Below, in pieces: positions 9,057-17,544 of a DNA stretch of 64,000 nucleotides; positions within the stretch are counted from its first letter, which is position 1, and each line of letters opens with the position of its first letter. This DNA comes from Sneathiella chungangensis (GTDB taxonomy: Bacteria > Pseudomonadota > Alphaproteobacteria > Sneathiellales > Sneathiellaceae), in the NCBI RefSeq assembly GCF_009882935.1, contig NZ_WTVA01000002.1, positions 273,827 through 337,826 on the forward strand, written 5' to 3'. A program made the translations under genes and the position numbers. Below the pieces are notes generated by a model, which saw nothing but the letters and a program-made list of their open reading frames with translations, was not told where the DNA came from and ran no database searches.

Positions 9057-9083
9057 ATTTGCGTTGGCAATACGCTCGCAAAT
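9057..9083. promoter_or_regulatory. Inverted repeat upstream of acs, candidate operator
   Basis: ATTTGCG and CGCAAAT form a perfect 7-bp inverted repeat separated by 13 bases, with an inner GCGT/ACGC pair. The TTTGCG/CGCAAA halves resemble the TTTGCAAA-type sites of ScfR/RamB-family regulators. The site lies 70-96 bases before the acs ATG, so acs may have its own regulated promoter besides read-through from the ABC genes. Inference from sequence only. Confidence 0.4.
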
Positions 9084-9152
9084 ATCCTATTTGTAGTTGA
9101 CGCTTATTAGACTTAAAGAATTTCAGGATATTGGGTGAAAGGACAAGGAAGT

Positions 9153-11096
9153 ATGTCAGCAAAGGATCTCTATCCCGTACCGGAGGAACTTGCGAAAACG
9201 GCCTGGGCCGACAAGACAAGCTATCAGGCCATGTACCGCGCCTCGATCGAGGATCCGATCGCTTTTTGGGGTGAGCATGGCAAACGCATTGACTGGATCA
9301 AGCCCTACACGAAAGTGAAAGACGTCTCTTATGATCCGGAGGATCTGCATATCCGCTGGTTCTATGATGGGACGCTGAACGTCAGCTACAACTGTCTCGA
9401 CCGGCATCTTGAAAGTCGCGGTGACAGCACGGCGATAATCTGGGAAGGCGACGATCCGAACGACGACAAAACACTGACATATCGCGAACTGCATGCCGAG
9501 GTATGTAAATTCGCCAACGTGCTGAAGGCGCAGGGCATAAAGAAAGGTGATCGCGTTACACTTTATATGCCGATGATTGTTGAAGCGGCGGTCGCGATGC
9601 TCGCCTGCACCCGTATCGGCGCTATTCATTCCATCGTCTTTGGCGGATTCTCACCGGATGCGCTTGCGGGACGTATTCAGGATTGCCAGTCTAACTGCGT
9701 GATTACGGCCGATGAAGGAATTCGCGGGGGGCGCGCGATCCCGCTCAAGGCAAATACGGATGAGGCTCTCGAAGAATGCCCTGATTGCACGACATGCATT
9801 GTTGTCAAACGAACAGGCGCCAAGACCGGATGGGTCGAAGGCCGCGATGTCTGGTATCACGAGGAAATGGCGAAAGCAAGCGCCGATTGTCCGCCTGAGG
9901 AGATGAATGCGGAAGACCCGCTCTTCATCCTCTATACCTCGGGCTCGACCGGCAAGCCCAAGGGTGTGTTGCACACCACAGGCGGCTATATTGTTTATGC
10001 GGCGATGACGCATCGTTATGTGTTTGATTACCACGATGGCGATATCTACTGGTGTACCGCCGATGTCGGCTGGGTTACTGGGCATAGCTACATCGTCTAC
10101 GGACCTCTGGCAAACGGCGCGACGACACTGATGTTCGAAGGCGTTCCGAACTATCCGACTGTGTCGCGTTTCTGGGAGGTGTGCGATAAACACAAGGTCA
10201 ATATCTTCTATACGGCACCGACGGCAATCCGCGCGTTGATGCGTGACGGGGATGAGCCGGTAAAGAAAACGTCGCGCAAGTCGCTACGGCTCCTGGGATC
10301 GGTTGGCGAACCGATCAACCCGGAGGCCTGGAGATGGTATTACGATGTCGTCGGCGAAGGCCGCTGTCCCATCGTCGATACCTGGTGGCAGACCGAGACG
10401 GGCGGAATTTTGATTACCCCGCTTCCCGGCGCGACAGATCTAAAGCCCGGATCTGCGACCCTGCCGTTTTTCGGGATCGAGCCGATTATGGTCGATGGCG
10501 AAGGCAAGGTTCTGGAGGGACCCTGTGAAGGAATACTTTGCATTAACGATAGCTGGCCGGGTCAGATGCGCACGGTCTATGGTGACCATGAGCGTTTCAT
10601 TCAAACCTATTTCTCGAGTTTTCCCGGCCGATATTTCACCGGCGACGGTGCCCGCCGCGACGAGGATGGGTATTACTGGATTACCGGGCGTGTCGACGAT
10701 GTGATCAACGTCTCCGGGCATCGCATGGGGACAGCTGAAGTCGAAAGCGCCCTTGTCGCGCATGAACTCGTGGCGGAAGCGGCCGTTGTCGGTTATCCGC
10801 ATGATATCAAGGGGCAGGGTATCTATGCATATGTTACGTTGACGTCGGGGATCGAACCCTCTGATGAGTTGCGGATTGAACTGGTGAAATGGGTGCGCCA
10901 TGAAATCGGGCCAATTGCAACGCCGGATTTAATCCAATGGGCGCCCGGATTGCCGAAGACACGGTCAGGCAAGATCATGCGGCGGATTTTGCGTAAGGTC
11001 GCCGAGGATGATTATCGCAGCCTTGGAGATACCTCGACATTGGCAGAGCCTGCGGTTGTAGAAGATCTGATTGCTAACCGAATGAACAGAAAATAA
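9153..11096 (+). CDS. acs: Acetyl-CoA synthetase (AMP-forming)
   Basis: A 647-residue cytoplasmic enzyme that activates acetate with ATP and CoA through acetyl-AMP. Seen: the adenylation P-loop [20 protein letters not shown], the YFTGDGA hinge region, [11 protein letters not shown] and the C-terminal [12 protein letters not shown] with the lysine that is reversibly acetylated in this family. ATG was chosen because GGACAAGGAA precedes it; an in-frame GTG 18 bases upstream is weaker. It stands between a Liv-type importer and an acetate-type sensor system, which supports acetate scavenging. Close relatives using propionate cannot be excluded. Confidence 0.95.
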   Translation: MSAKDLYPVPEELAKTAWADKTSYQAMYRASIEDPIAFWGEHGKRIDWIKPYTKVKDVSYDPEDLHIRWFYDGTLNVSYNCLDRHLESRGDSTAIIWEGDDPNDDKTLTYRELHAEVCKFANVLKAQGIKKGDRVTLYMPMIVEAAVAMLACTRIGAIHSIVFGGFSPDALAGRIQDCQSNCVITADEGIRGGRAIPLKANTDEALEECPDCTTCIVVKRTGAKTGWVEGRDVWYHEEMAKASADCPPEEMNAEDPLFILYTSGSTGKPKGVLHTTGGYIVYAAMTHRYVFDYHDGDIYWCTADVGWVTGHSYIVYGPLANGATTLMFEGVPNYPTVSRFWEVCDKHKVNIFYTAPTAIRALMRDGDEPVKKTSRKSLRLLGSVGEPINPEAWRWYYDVVGEGRCPIVDTWWQTETGGILITPLPGATDLKPGSATLPFFGIEPIMVDGEGKVLEGPCEGILCINDSWPGQMRTVYGDHERFIQTYFSSFPGRYFTGDGARRDEDGYYWITGRVDDVINVSGHRMGTAEVESALVAHELVAEAAVVGYPHDIKGQGIYAYVTLTSGIEPSDELRIELVKWVRHEIGPIATPDLIQWAPGLPKTRSGKIMRRILRKVAEDDYRSLGDTSTLAEPAVVEDLIANRMNRK

Positions 11097-11276
11097 TACT
11101 GTAACGACGCCTCGACCCTGTTAGATTGATCAATGACAATATCCGTGGAAATGGGTTATGATTAATTTACAGGGGACAGGAAAGTGGAATTGCCGAACCA
11201 ATAGAGCTTGATAAAGAGCCAACTTCTGGCCGAAAGTTCCGCTTTCTCGGATAATTCGAGGGAGCATACGGTAAAT

Positions 11277-11675
11277 ATGTCGCATACAGTGCTTGTGGTC
11301 GAGGACGAACCAAACATTGTTTTGTCCTTGCAGTTTATCCTGCGGAAGGCGGGGTTCACAGTACGGGTCGCAGGGGACGGCGATCAGGCGTTGCGCGCAA
11401 TCGACGACTATGTGCCTGATTTGGTGATTTTGGACATCATGTTGCCGAAGCAGGATGGCTTTGCGGTATGTGAAGCGATCCGCGGCAATCCGGCCTGCCG
11501 TGACATCAGGATTATCATGTTGTCGGCCAAGAGCCGCGAAGCGGATAAAGAACGGGCGATGGCACTTGGCGCGGATGAATTTGTGACCAAGCCTTTTTCG
11601 ACCCGCGCCCTTGACAAGATGGTCAAGGAAATCGTTGCGCCGAGAAAGACGGTGCTGCAAACAAAACAGACCTGA
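11277..11675 (+). CDS. Single-domain response regulator (receiver only)
   Basis: A 132-residue CheY-like receiver with no output domain. Phosphoryl-acceptor Asp53 (LVILDIML), acidic pair Glu9/Asp10, Ser83 and Lys105 (TKPF) are all present, so it should be phosphorylatable. ATG was chosen because CGAGGGAG lies about 12 bases upstream; the frame extends further upstream but without a good start. It precedes the small membrane protein and the sensor kinase, and is probably their partner. In Vibrio and Pseudomonas the related CrbS/MxtR kinases pair with a LuxR-type regulator, so a receiver-only partner is different. Confidence 0.88.
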   Translation: MSHTVLVVEDEPNIVLSLQFILRKAGFTVRVAGDGDQALRAIDDYVPDLVILDIMLPKQDGFAVCEAIRGNPACRDIRIIMLSAKSREADKERAMALGADEFVTKPFSTRALDKMVKEIVAPRKTVLQTKQT

Positions 11676-11712
11676 ATCGGCGGGGTATGGCCGGCAAAGC
11701 GGGTGCAAACGG

Positions 11713-11976
11713 ATGATAAGAACCGGGCGGAAAAAGGAATGGTCGATCCTGTTGTTCGTTGTCAGTCTCGTCGCCCTGATGCCGCCCCTCATCGCCCTTT
11801 TCGATATATCCGATAGCATATTTGGCGTCCCGCTCAGTTATCTTTACCTGTTCTCCGTTTGGGGGGGCATGATTGCGTTAACGGCACTTGGGGCAAGACG
11901 CGGATCCGACAAAATGGTTGGTCCGCCGGAAGCCGGAAAACGGAAGACTGGCGCGAACCCGTCGCAGGGGCGTTAG
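11713..11976 (+). CDS. Small two-helix membrane protein next to an SSS-type sensor kinase
   Basis: An 87-residue protein with a basic N-terminus (MIRTGRKKEW), two hydrophobic segments at about 10-31 and 41-60, and a basic hydrophilic tail. Its size and topology resemble the small accessory subunits of sodium/solute symporters (DUF485, DUF4212, YhdT and DUF3311 types); I cannot assign one of these. It ends two bases before the kinase ATG, which points to translational coupling. I infer that it is a partner of the kinase's transporter-like domain. The ATG at 11713 was preferred to upstream starts that overlap the receiver gene. Confidence 0.65.
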   Translation: MIRTGRKKEWSILLFVVSLVALMPPLIALFDISDSIFGVPLSYLYLFSVWGGMIALTALGARRGSDKMVGPPEAGKRKTGANPSQGR

Positions 11977-11978
11977 TT

Positions 11979-14729
11979 ATGTCGGGCGGCGTTGTCCTTA
12001 CCGTTTCCTTGCTGTATCTCGGGCTTCTTTTCGCGATTGCGCAGGTTGTCGATCTTCAGGCGGCGAAGGGACGTCCGCTCACCCGAAACCCTTATATTTA
12101 TACGCTCTCAATCGCGGCATATTGCACGTCCTGGACTTTCTACGGCAGTGTCGGATTGGCCGCCACCCGGGGACTAGACTTTTTGCCTATCTACCTGGGG
12201 CCGACCCTTGTCTTCATTCTCTGGTCGGTGATCTGGATAAAGATTGTGCGTATCTGCAAAGTGCACCGGATCACGTCGATCGCCGATTTTATCGCCTCGC
12301 GTTACGGCAAGCAGGCGCGTCTCGGCGGATTGGTAACGGTTATCGCGGTCGTCGGGACCACCCCTTATATTTCGCTGCAGTTGAAATCCATCGCCACCAG
12401 TTTTCGCATCCTTGTCAGCTCCTCCGAGCAAGCGTTGCTACATGCGCCGAGCGAGCCGATATTTTTCATCGATACCACGCTGGTCGTTGCTCTTGCGCTT
12501 GCACTTTTTGCCATTCTGTTTGGTACACGCCATATCGATGCGAGTGAGCATCATGAAGGTCTGGTTGCTGCCATCGCATTTGAATCAGTGGTCAAGCTCG
12601 TAACCTTCCTCGCTGTCGGTTTTTTCGTCACATTCGGATTGTTCAACGGGTTTGGGGATCTGTTTTCGACGGCGGCTGATAAGGGGCTGAATAACTTATT
12701 TACGGTTTCCAAGGATCACGACTACAGCCTCTGGATGACGATGACAGTTCTTTCCATGGCGGCGATTATCTGTCTGCCGCGTCAGTTCTATATGACGGCG
12801 GTGGAGAATCCCGATGAATCGTTTTTGCGCAAAGCAACCTGGCTGTTCCCGCTATATCTTCTGGTGATTAATATCTTCGTGCTGCCAATTGCGCTTGCGG
12901 GTCGACTTTCCTTCGATGGAATTTCGGCTGATGCCGACATGTTTATGTTAACAGTCCCGCTTTTTCATGATCAGGCAATACTGGCTTTGGTCGCTTTTGT
13001 CGGCGGCCTGTCGGCGGCGACATCGATGGTTATCGTCGCGTCCATTGCCCTTAGCACGATGGTCTGCAACGACCTTATCATGCCCCTGCTTCTGCGATGG
13101 CGCTGGCTCAATATCAGCAAGAATGACGACTTGACCGGACTTTTGCTGACAATCCGGCGCGTCAGTATTCTGCTGATCCTGATCCTTGGCTATATCTATT
13201 ATCTTATTGCCAGCGAATCCTACTCGCTGGTGACAATTGGGTTGGTTTCCTTTGCCGCCGCGGCCCAGTTTGCGCCGTCAATTATCGGCGGAATTTTCTG
13301 GAAAGGAGCGTCCTACAGGGGGGCCGTGACCGGCCTTGCGCTCGGTTTTCTGGTCTGGCTCTATACCCTGCTGCTTCCCTCTTTCGCGCAATCCGGCTGG
13401 CTTCCCTTGAGCTTTATAGAGGAAGGACCTTATGGCTTAGAGTTTCTTAAACCCTATGCGCTGTTCGGAATGGAGGGGTTCGACCGGCTGACTCATGCAC
13501 TCTTCTGGAGCATGTTCGCCAATATCGGCGCCTATTGGATGGTTTCCCTGCTATCGCATCAAACCGCGATCGAACGCATTCAGGGAACACTGTTTGTCGA
13601 CGTGTTCGGGCATACGGATGACGAGCGCGACAGTCGCTACTGGCGGGGGTCCGCGACGGTTGCCGATCTCCAGCAGCTGGTGGGTCGTTTCGTCGGCGTC
13701 CAGCGAGTGGCTCTGGCCTTCTCCGATTTTGCCGCTGAACGCGATATCAATTTACGCAAGAGCCAATCCGCCGATGCGGCGCTGCTGGATTTTGCCGAGA
13801 AGATGCTGGCCGGCGCCATCGGATCAGCCACGGCCCGGGTGATGGTCGGCTCCGTCGTCAAGGGCGAAATCGTCGGCCTTGATGAGGTCTATCGTATCCT
13901 CGACGAAACGAGCCAGGTGATTGAATACAGTCACCGCCTTGAGCAGAAATCCGCTGAACTGGAGCGGGCGACCGCGCAACTGCGCAACGCAAATGAGCGG
14001 CTCAAGGAATTGGATTCCCTAAAAGATCACTTCCTTTCCATGGTCAGCCACGAATTGAGAACGCCCCTCACGTCCCTTCGCGCCTTTGGCGAAATCCTTA
14101 TCGACAATCCCGAAGTATCACCGGAGGAGCGGGAGCGGTTTCTGAATGTCATCATCAAGGAAAGCTCGCGCCTTACCCGCCTGATTGACCAGTTGCTCGA
14201 CCTCGCCCGGATGGAGGCCGGACAGATGGACTGGTCGCTCGACACTGTCGACATGGATGGAACCCTCAAGGAGGCGATGGCGACGCTCGCGGGGCTGATC
14301 AAGGAGAGTGAAGTTGACGTCGCAATCGTTATCCCGAATGACTTGCCGAAGGTACGGGCGGACCGGGACCAGTTAATACAGGTAATTATCAATCTTGTCT
14401 CCAACGCCATCAAGTTCTGCGACAAAGCCAAAGGGCACATTGACGTCGCGGTCACATCGGGAGATGACGTGCTGGAAGTGAGCGTAGCCGACAACGGCAA
14501 GGGCATTCCGGTTAATATGTTGGAGAAAATATTCGAGAAATTTCATCAGTCGATTGACCGCGACGAAGATAAACCGCAAGGGTCCGGTCTCGGTCTTGCG
14601 ATTTGCCGCGAAATCGTCACGTTCCTTGGCGGCAAAATCTGGGTCACCAACAGGAAGGACGGGGGCGCGGTTTTCACCTTTACCGTCCCCCGCGCCGATC
14701 GGCTGGACGTCAGGATTTCCGCGGAGTAA
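11979..14729 (+). CDS. Symporter-like sensor histidine kinase (SSS-STAC-HisKA-HATPase, CrbS-like)
   Basis: A 916-residue membrane kinase. Residues 1 to about 500 form a sodium/solute-symporter domain with about 13 membrane segments. A STAC-like region (about 555-645) and a coiled coil (648-683) follow. Next come a dimerisation domain with His691 (SHELRTPLTSL) and an ATPase domain with an N-box (NLVSNAIKF), DNGKGIP and GSGLGLAI. There is no receiver domain. Family knowledge: CrbS/MxtR kinases of this architecture control acs, and its position 0.9 kb downstream of acs fits acetate sensing. Earlier in-frame starts overlap the small membrane gene and encode no conserved sequence, so this ATG is preferred. 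Confidence 0.9.
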   Translation: MSGGVVLTVSLLYLGLLFAIAQVVDLQAAKGRPLTRNPYIYTLSIAAYCTSWTFYGSVGLAATRGLDFLPIYLGPTLVFILWSVIWIKIVRICKVHRITSIADFIASRYGKQARLGGLVTVIAVVGTTPYISLQLKSIATSFRILVSSSEQALLHAPSEPIFFIDTTLVVALALALFAILFGTRHIDASEHHEGLVAAIAFESVVKLVTFLAVGFFVTFGLFNGFGDLFSTAADKGLNNLFTVSKDHDYSLWMTMTVLSMAAIICLPRQFYMTAVENPDESFLRKATWLFPLYLLVINIFVLPIALAGRLSFDGISADADMFMLTVPLFHDQAILALVAFVGGLSAATSMVIVASIALSTMVCNDLIMPLLLRWRWLNISKNDDLTGLLLTIRRVSILLILILGYIYYLIASESYSLVTIGLVSFAAAAQFAPSIIGGIFWKGASYRGAVTGLALGFLVWLYTLLLPSFAQSGWLPLSFIEEGPYGLEFLKPYALFGMEGFDRLTHALFWSMFANIGAYWMVSLLSHQTAIERIQGTLFVDVFGHTDDERDSRYWRGSATVADLQQLVGRFVGVQRVALAFSDFAAERDINLRKSQSADAALLDFAEKMLAGAIGSATARVMVGSVVKGEIVGLDEVYRILDETSQVIEYSHRLEQKSAELERATAQLRNANERLKELDSLKDHFLSMVSHELRTPLTSLRAFGEILIDNPEVSPEERERFLNVIIKESSRLTRLIDQLLDLARMEAGQMDWSLDTVDMDGTLKEAMATLAGLIKESEVDVAIVIPNDLPKVRADRDQLIQVIINLVSNAIKFCDKAKGHIDVAVTSGDDVLEVSVADNGKGIPVNMLEKIFEKFHQSIDRDEDKPQGSGLGLAICREIVTFLGGKIWVTNRKDGGAVFTFTVPRADRLDVRISAE

Positions 14730-14733
14730 ATCT

Positions 14734-15498
14734 TTAGTTAAAAGCGCGATAGATCATAATTACGCCGATCAATGCGACCAGCATGAGCACGATTTTCTTG
14801 AACGTCACCTGATCGATCCGATGGCGAACCTTGGTGCCCGCCCACATCCCCGCGAAGAGAGGGATAAGCCCGATCAGGCTATAGGCAATTTCCGTGGGCT
14901 TCAGGAAATCCATGCTTTGCAAACTGAGAAGCAGGAAGATGCTGCCGCCAAACAGCATGACGCTGACGGCGGCGACGAATTTCTCTTTTTGCAGGCCGAG
15001 TGCAATAAAGAATAACACGGGCAGGGTTCCATAAAGGGTCGTTATGCCGCCAATAATGCCGGCAACGACGCCAACCACAGGGCCATAAATTTTCTCATGT
15101 TTGCCGAGGAAGGCAAAAGAGACGCCGTAATAATCAAGCGCCGAAATCACTATGAGAAATATGCCAACGGCGATCAGAAGAAACTTCGTATCGACGGTGG
15201 ACAGCGCGAAAACACCTATCGGCAAACCGATAAACAACCCGAGGAAAATCCGCCAGTGACGACTCACACTGGATTTTATATGCCCCGAAACCATCATCTG
15301 GACGAAATTCGTAATCACCATCGGTACAGTCATTATCGAGACAGCCGCGGGAAGTGACATGAAAAACACGATGATCGGGACCGCGATGGTCGGCAAACCG
15401 AAAGCTGAGATACCCTTTACAAAGCCGCCAAGCGCAAAGGCAATACAGACGACCAGCAAATGTAAAAGATTGAATTCAGGCAGATATTGGGCAATCAT
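14734..15498 (-). CDS. TSUP (TauE/SafE) family membrane permease
   Basis: A 254-residue membrane protein with about eight hydrophobic segments and the two family repeats. It begins LALGGFVKGISAFGLP, with a second half-repeat GIIGGITTLYGTLPVLFF. The ATG chosen gives the usual family length; a TTG 34 codons upstream would extend it over the neighbouring divergent gene. TSUP proteins move sulfur anions or small organic acids across the inner membrane; the substrate here is unknown. It converges with the sensor kinase, 4 bases away. Confidence 0.85.
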   Translation of the reverse strand: MIAQYLPEFNLLHLLVVCIAFALGGFVKGISAFGLPTIAVPIIVFFMSLPAAVSIMTVPMVITNFVQMMVSGHIKSSVSRHWRIFLGLFIGLPIGVFALSTVDTKFLLIAVGIFLIVISALDYYGVSFAFLGKHEKIYGPVVGVVAGIIGGITTLYGTLPVLFFIALGLQKEKFVAAVSVMLFGGSIFLLLSLQSMDFLKPTEIAYSLIGLIPLFAGMWAGTKVRHRIDQVTFKKIVLMLVALIGVIMIYRAFN

Positions 15499-15647
15499 GA
15501 CCGGGCTTCGTTCAGAAAAATAAATAAGCAGCGCGGGGAGGAAGAAATTCCCGACTGTCACTTGACCTATGGACCATAAAAAATGCTTTGCCGCAAACAA
15601 AATTCATCTTATTCCGTCCAACCCTTGCCCAATTCGGGATGTCGATC

Positions 15648-16652
15648 ATGAAAGCCTGGGTGATCAATAAAAAGGGGGGGATCGACGGCCTGGAATTGAT
15701 AGACAGGGATATTCCGAAGCCGGGGCCGAGGGAAATTTTGGTTCGACTAAAGGCGAATTCGATCAATTTTCGCGACCTTTCGACGATAAAAAACGCGAGT
15801 GCGCGCGGTATATCCGGCCAGAGGATCCCGAACTCGGACGGGGCCGGCATCGTCGAGGAGACCGGACCGGGTGTGACGGCCTTCAAATCCGGTGACCGGG
15901 TTGTCGGCACCTTTTTCCAAAACTGGCTGAGCGGCCCTATCCACGACGGCGTCATGCCAAGCGCTCTGGGCGGACCGATCGACGGGCTGCTGTGCGAATA
16001 TGCGCTGTTGAAGGAATCGGGGGTGCTTCCCGTTCCGGCACATTTATCCTTTGAAGAAGCCGCGACCTTGCCTTGCGCCGGACTGACTGCCTGGAATTGT
16101 CTGATAGAGGGTGGAAAGGCGCGGGCGGGCCAGACCGTTCTGCTGCTCGGCACCGGAGGCGTTTCCATATTCTCACAACAGCTGGCCAAGATGTCGGGCA
16201 TCAGGACCATCCTGACGTCCAGCAGTGACGAAAAGCTCGCGCGGGCTAAAAAACTTGGCGCGAATGATGTCGTCAATTATCGCGAGCATCCGAACTGGGA
16301 AGAAAAGGTACTAGAATTGACGGAGGGGCGAGGCGTCGATCTGGTGGTCGAGGTCGGCGGTGCAGGTACGCTTGAAAAATCGATTGCGGCTGTTCGTGTG
16401 GGTGGCCGGATTTCCCTCATCGGCGTATTGACGGGGGGACAGATTGATCCGACATCCATCATGCGGAAATCCGTAACTCTTCAAGGGATATATGTCGGTC
16501 CACGTGATATGTTTTCGCGTCTGAATACGGCAATCGCGCACAACGGCCTTCGTCCCGTCATTGACGAGACTTTCGAATTCAAGGACGCGAAGGCGGCCTA
16601 TCGGGCGATGGAGAAAGCCGGACATTTCGGGAAAATCGTAGTCAAGATTTAG
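15648..16652 (+). CDS. Zinc-free MDR-family NAD(P)-dependent alcohol dehydrogenase/oxidoreductase
   Basis: A 334-residue medium-chain dehydrogenase. Seen: the GroES-like N-terminal half (ending near PCAGLTAWN), a Rossmann fold with LLLGTGGVS, and NDVVNYREHPNW, typical of the quinone-reductase/alcohol dehydrogenase subgroup. The four structural-zinc cysteines are absent. The ATG giving MKAWVINKKGG is preferred over an upstream start that adds 20 non-conserved residues. It is first in a tight operon with an FAH-family enzyme (26-base gap) and a serine hydrolase (20-base gap), suggesting catabolism of an ester or lactone-like compound (inference). Confidence 0.85.
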   Translation: MKAWVINKKGGIDGLELIDRDIPKPGPREILVRLKANSINFRDLSTIKNASARGISGQRIPNSDGAGIVEETGPGVTAFKSGDRVVGTFFQNWLSGPIHDGVMPSALGGPIDGLLCEYALLKESGVLPVPAHLSFEEAATLPCAGLTAWNCLIEGGKARAGQTVLLLGTGGVSIFSQQLAKMSGIRTILTSSSDEKLARAKKLGANDVVNYREHPNWEEKVLELTEGRGVDLVVEVGGAGTLEKSIAAVRVGGRISLIGVLTGGQIDPTSIMRKSVTLQGIYVGPRDMFSRLNTAIAHNGLRPVIDETFEFKDAKAAYRAMEKAGHFGKIVVKI

Positions 16653-16678
16653 CTGCATGCTGCACGACAGGAGCAAGA

Positions 16679-17524
16679 ATGAAATTATTAAGATATGGCC
16701 CGCCGGGTGCTGAGAAACCGGGCATTTTGGATGACGCGGGTGGAATTCGCGATCTTTCGGCTGTCATCCCTGATATTTCCGGCGAGGTCTTGTCGGACGA
16801 GGGTTTGGAGAAAGTCCGCGCCCTCGATCCGGCAACGCTTCCTGTTGTAGAGGGAAATCCTCGAATAGGCCCTTGCGTTGGCAATATAGGCACCTTTATC
16901 TGTATCGGTCTTAACTATTCGGACCATGCCAAAGAGGCAGGGATGCCCGTGCCGACTGAACCGATTGTTTTTTTGAAGGCGGCATCCGCTGTCTGCGGGC
17001 CCAATGACAATGTAGAGATTCCACGAGGCTCGACCAAGACGGACTGGGAGGTTGAGCTCGGCGTCGTGATCGGCAAGCGTGCAAAATATATCAGTGAAGA
17101 CGAGGCGCTTGATCATGTGGCGGGGTACTGCGTCGCCAACGATGTGTCCGAGCGGGAATTTCAATCAGAACGCGGTGGCCAATGGACGAAGGGCAAAAGC
17201 CACGACACCTTCGCGCCGATCGGTCCCTGGCTGGTGACGCGCGATGACGTGCCGGACCCGCAAAACCTGGACCTCTGGTTGGAGGTTGACGGCGTGCGGC
17301 GTCAGAATGGCAATACCGGCACGATGGTCTTCGGCGTTCCAAAAATCATCTCCTACCTCAGCCATTTCATGACGCTGAATCCCGGTGATGTAATCTCGAC
17401 AGGCACGCCGCCCGGCGTCGGCATGGGGCACAAGCCGGACCCGATATACCTCAGGCCCGGACAGGTGATGACGCTGTCGGTGGCCGGGCTTGGAACGCAA
17501 ACACAGACCACGGTTAAGGCATAA
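16679..17524 (+). CDS. Fumarylacetoacetate hydrolase (FAH) family protein
   Basis: A 281-residue enzyme of the FAH superfamily, which hydrolyses, hydrates or decarboxylates beta-keto or dioxo acids using a divalent metal. Seen: IGLNYSDHAKEAG, the metal-ligand region DWEVELGVVIG and ANDVSERE, and the C-terminal STGTPPGVGMGHKP. Length and motifs fit the 2-hydroxyhepta-diene-dioate or 2,4-diketo-3-deoxy-L-fuconate hydrolase-like group. The exact substrate is not readable. It is in an operon with an MDR dehydrogenase and a serine hydrolase; GGAGCAAGA precedes the ATG. Confidence 0.88.
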   Translation: MKLLRYGPPGAEKPGILDDAGGIRDLSAVIPDISGEVLSDEGLEKVRALDPATLPVVEGNPRIGPCVGNIGTFICIGLNYSDHAKEAGMPVPTEPIVFLKAASAVCGPNDNVEIPRGSTKTDWEVELGVVIGKRAKYISEDEALDHVAGYCVANDVSEREFQSERGGQWTKGKSHDTFAPIGPWLVTRDDVPDPQNLDLWLEVDGVRRQNGNTGTMVFGVPKIISYLSHFMTLNPGDVISTGTPPGVGMGHKPDPIYLRPGQVMTLSVAGLGTQTQTTVKA

Positions 17525-17544
17525 CAGCAATAAGAGGGAAATAG

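Noticed and set aside
11859-11978. Upstream extension of the sensor kinase frame
   Set aside because: It overlaps the small membrane protein gene and encodes a non-hydrophobic, non-conserved stretch ahead of the first membrane helix.
15499-15600. TTG start extending the TSUP permease by 34 residues
   Set aside because: It has no ribosome site, exceeds the usual family length and crosses towards the divergent dehydrogenase gene.
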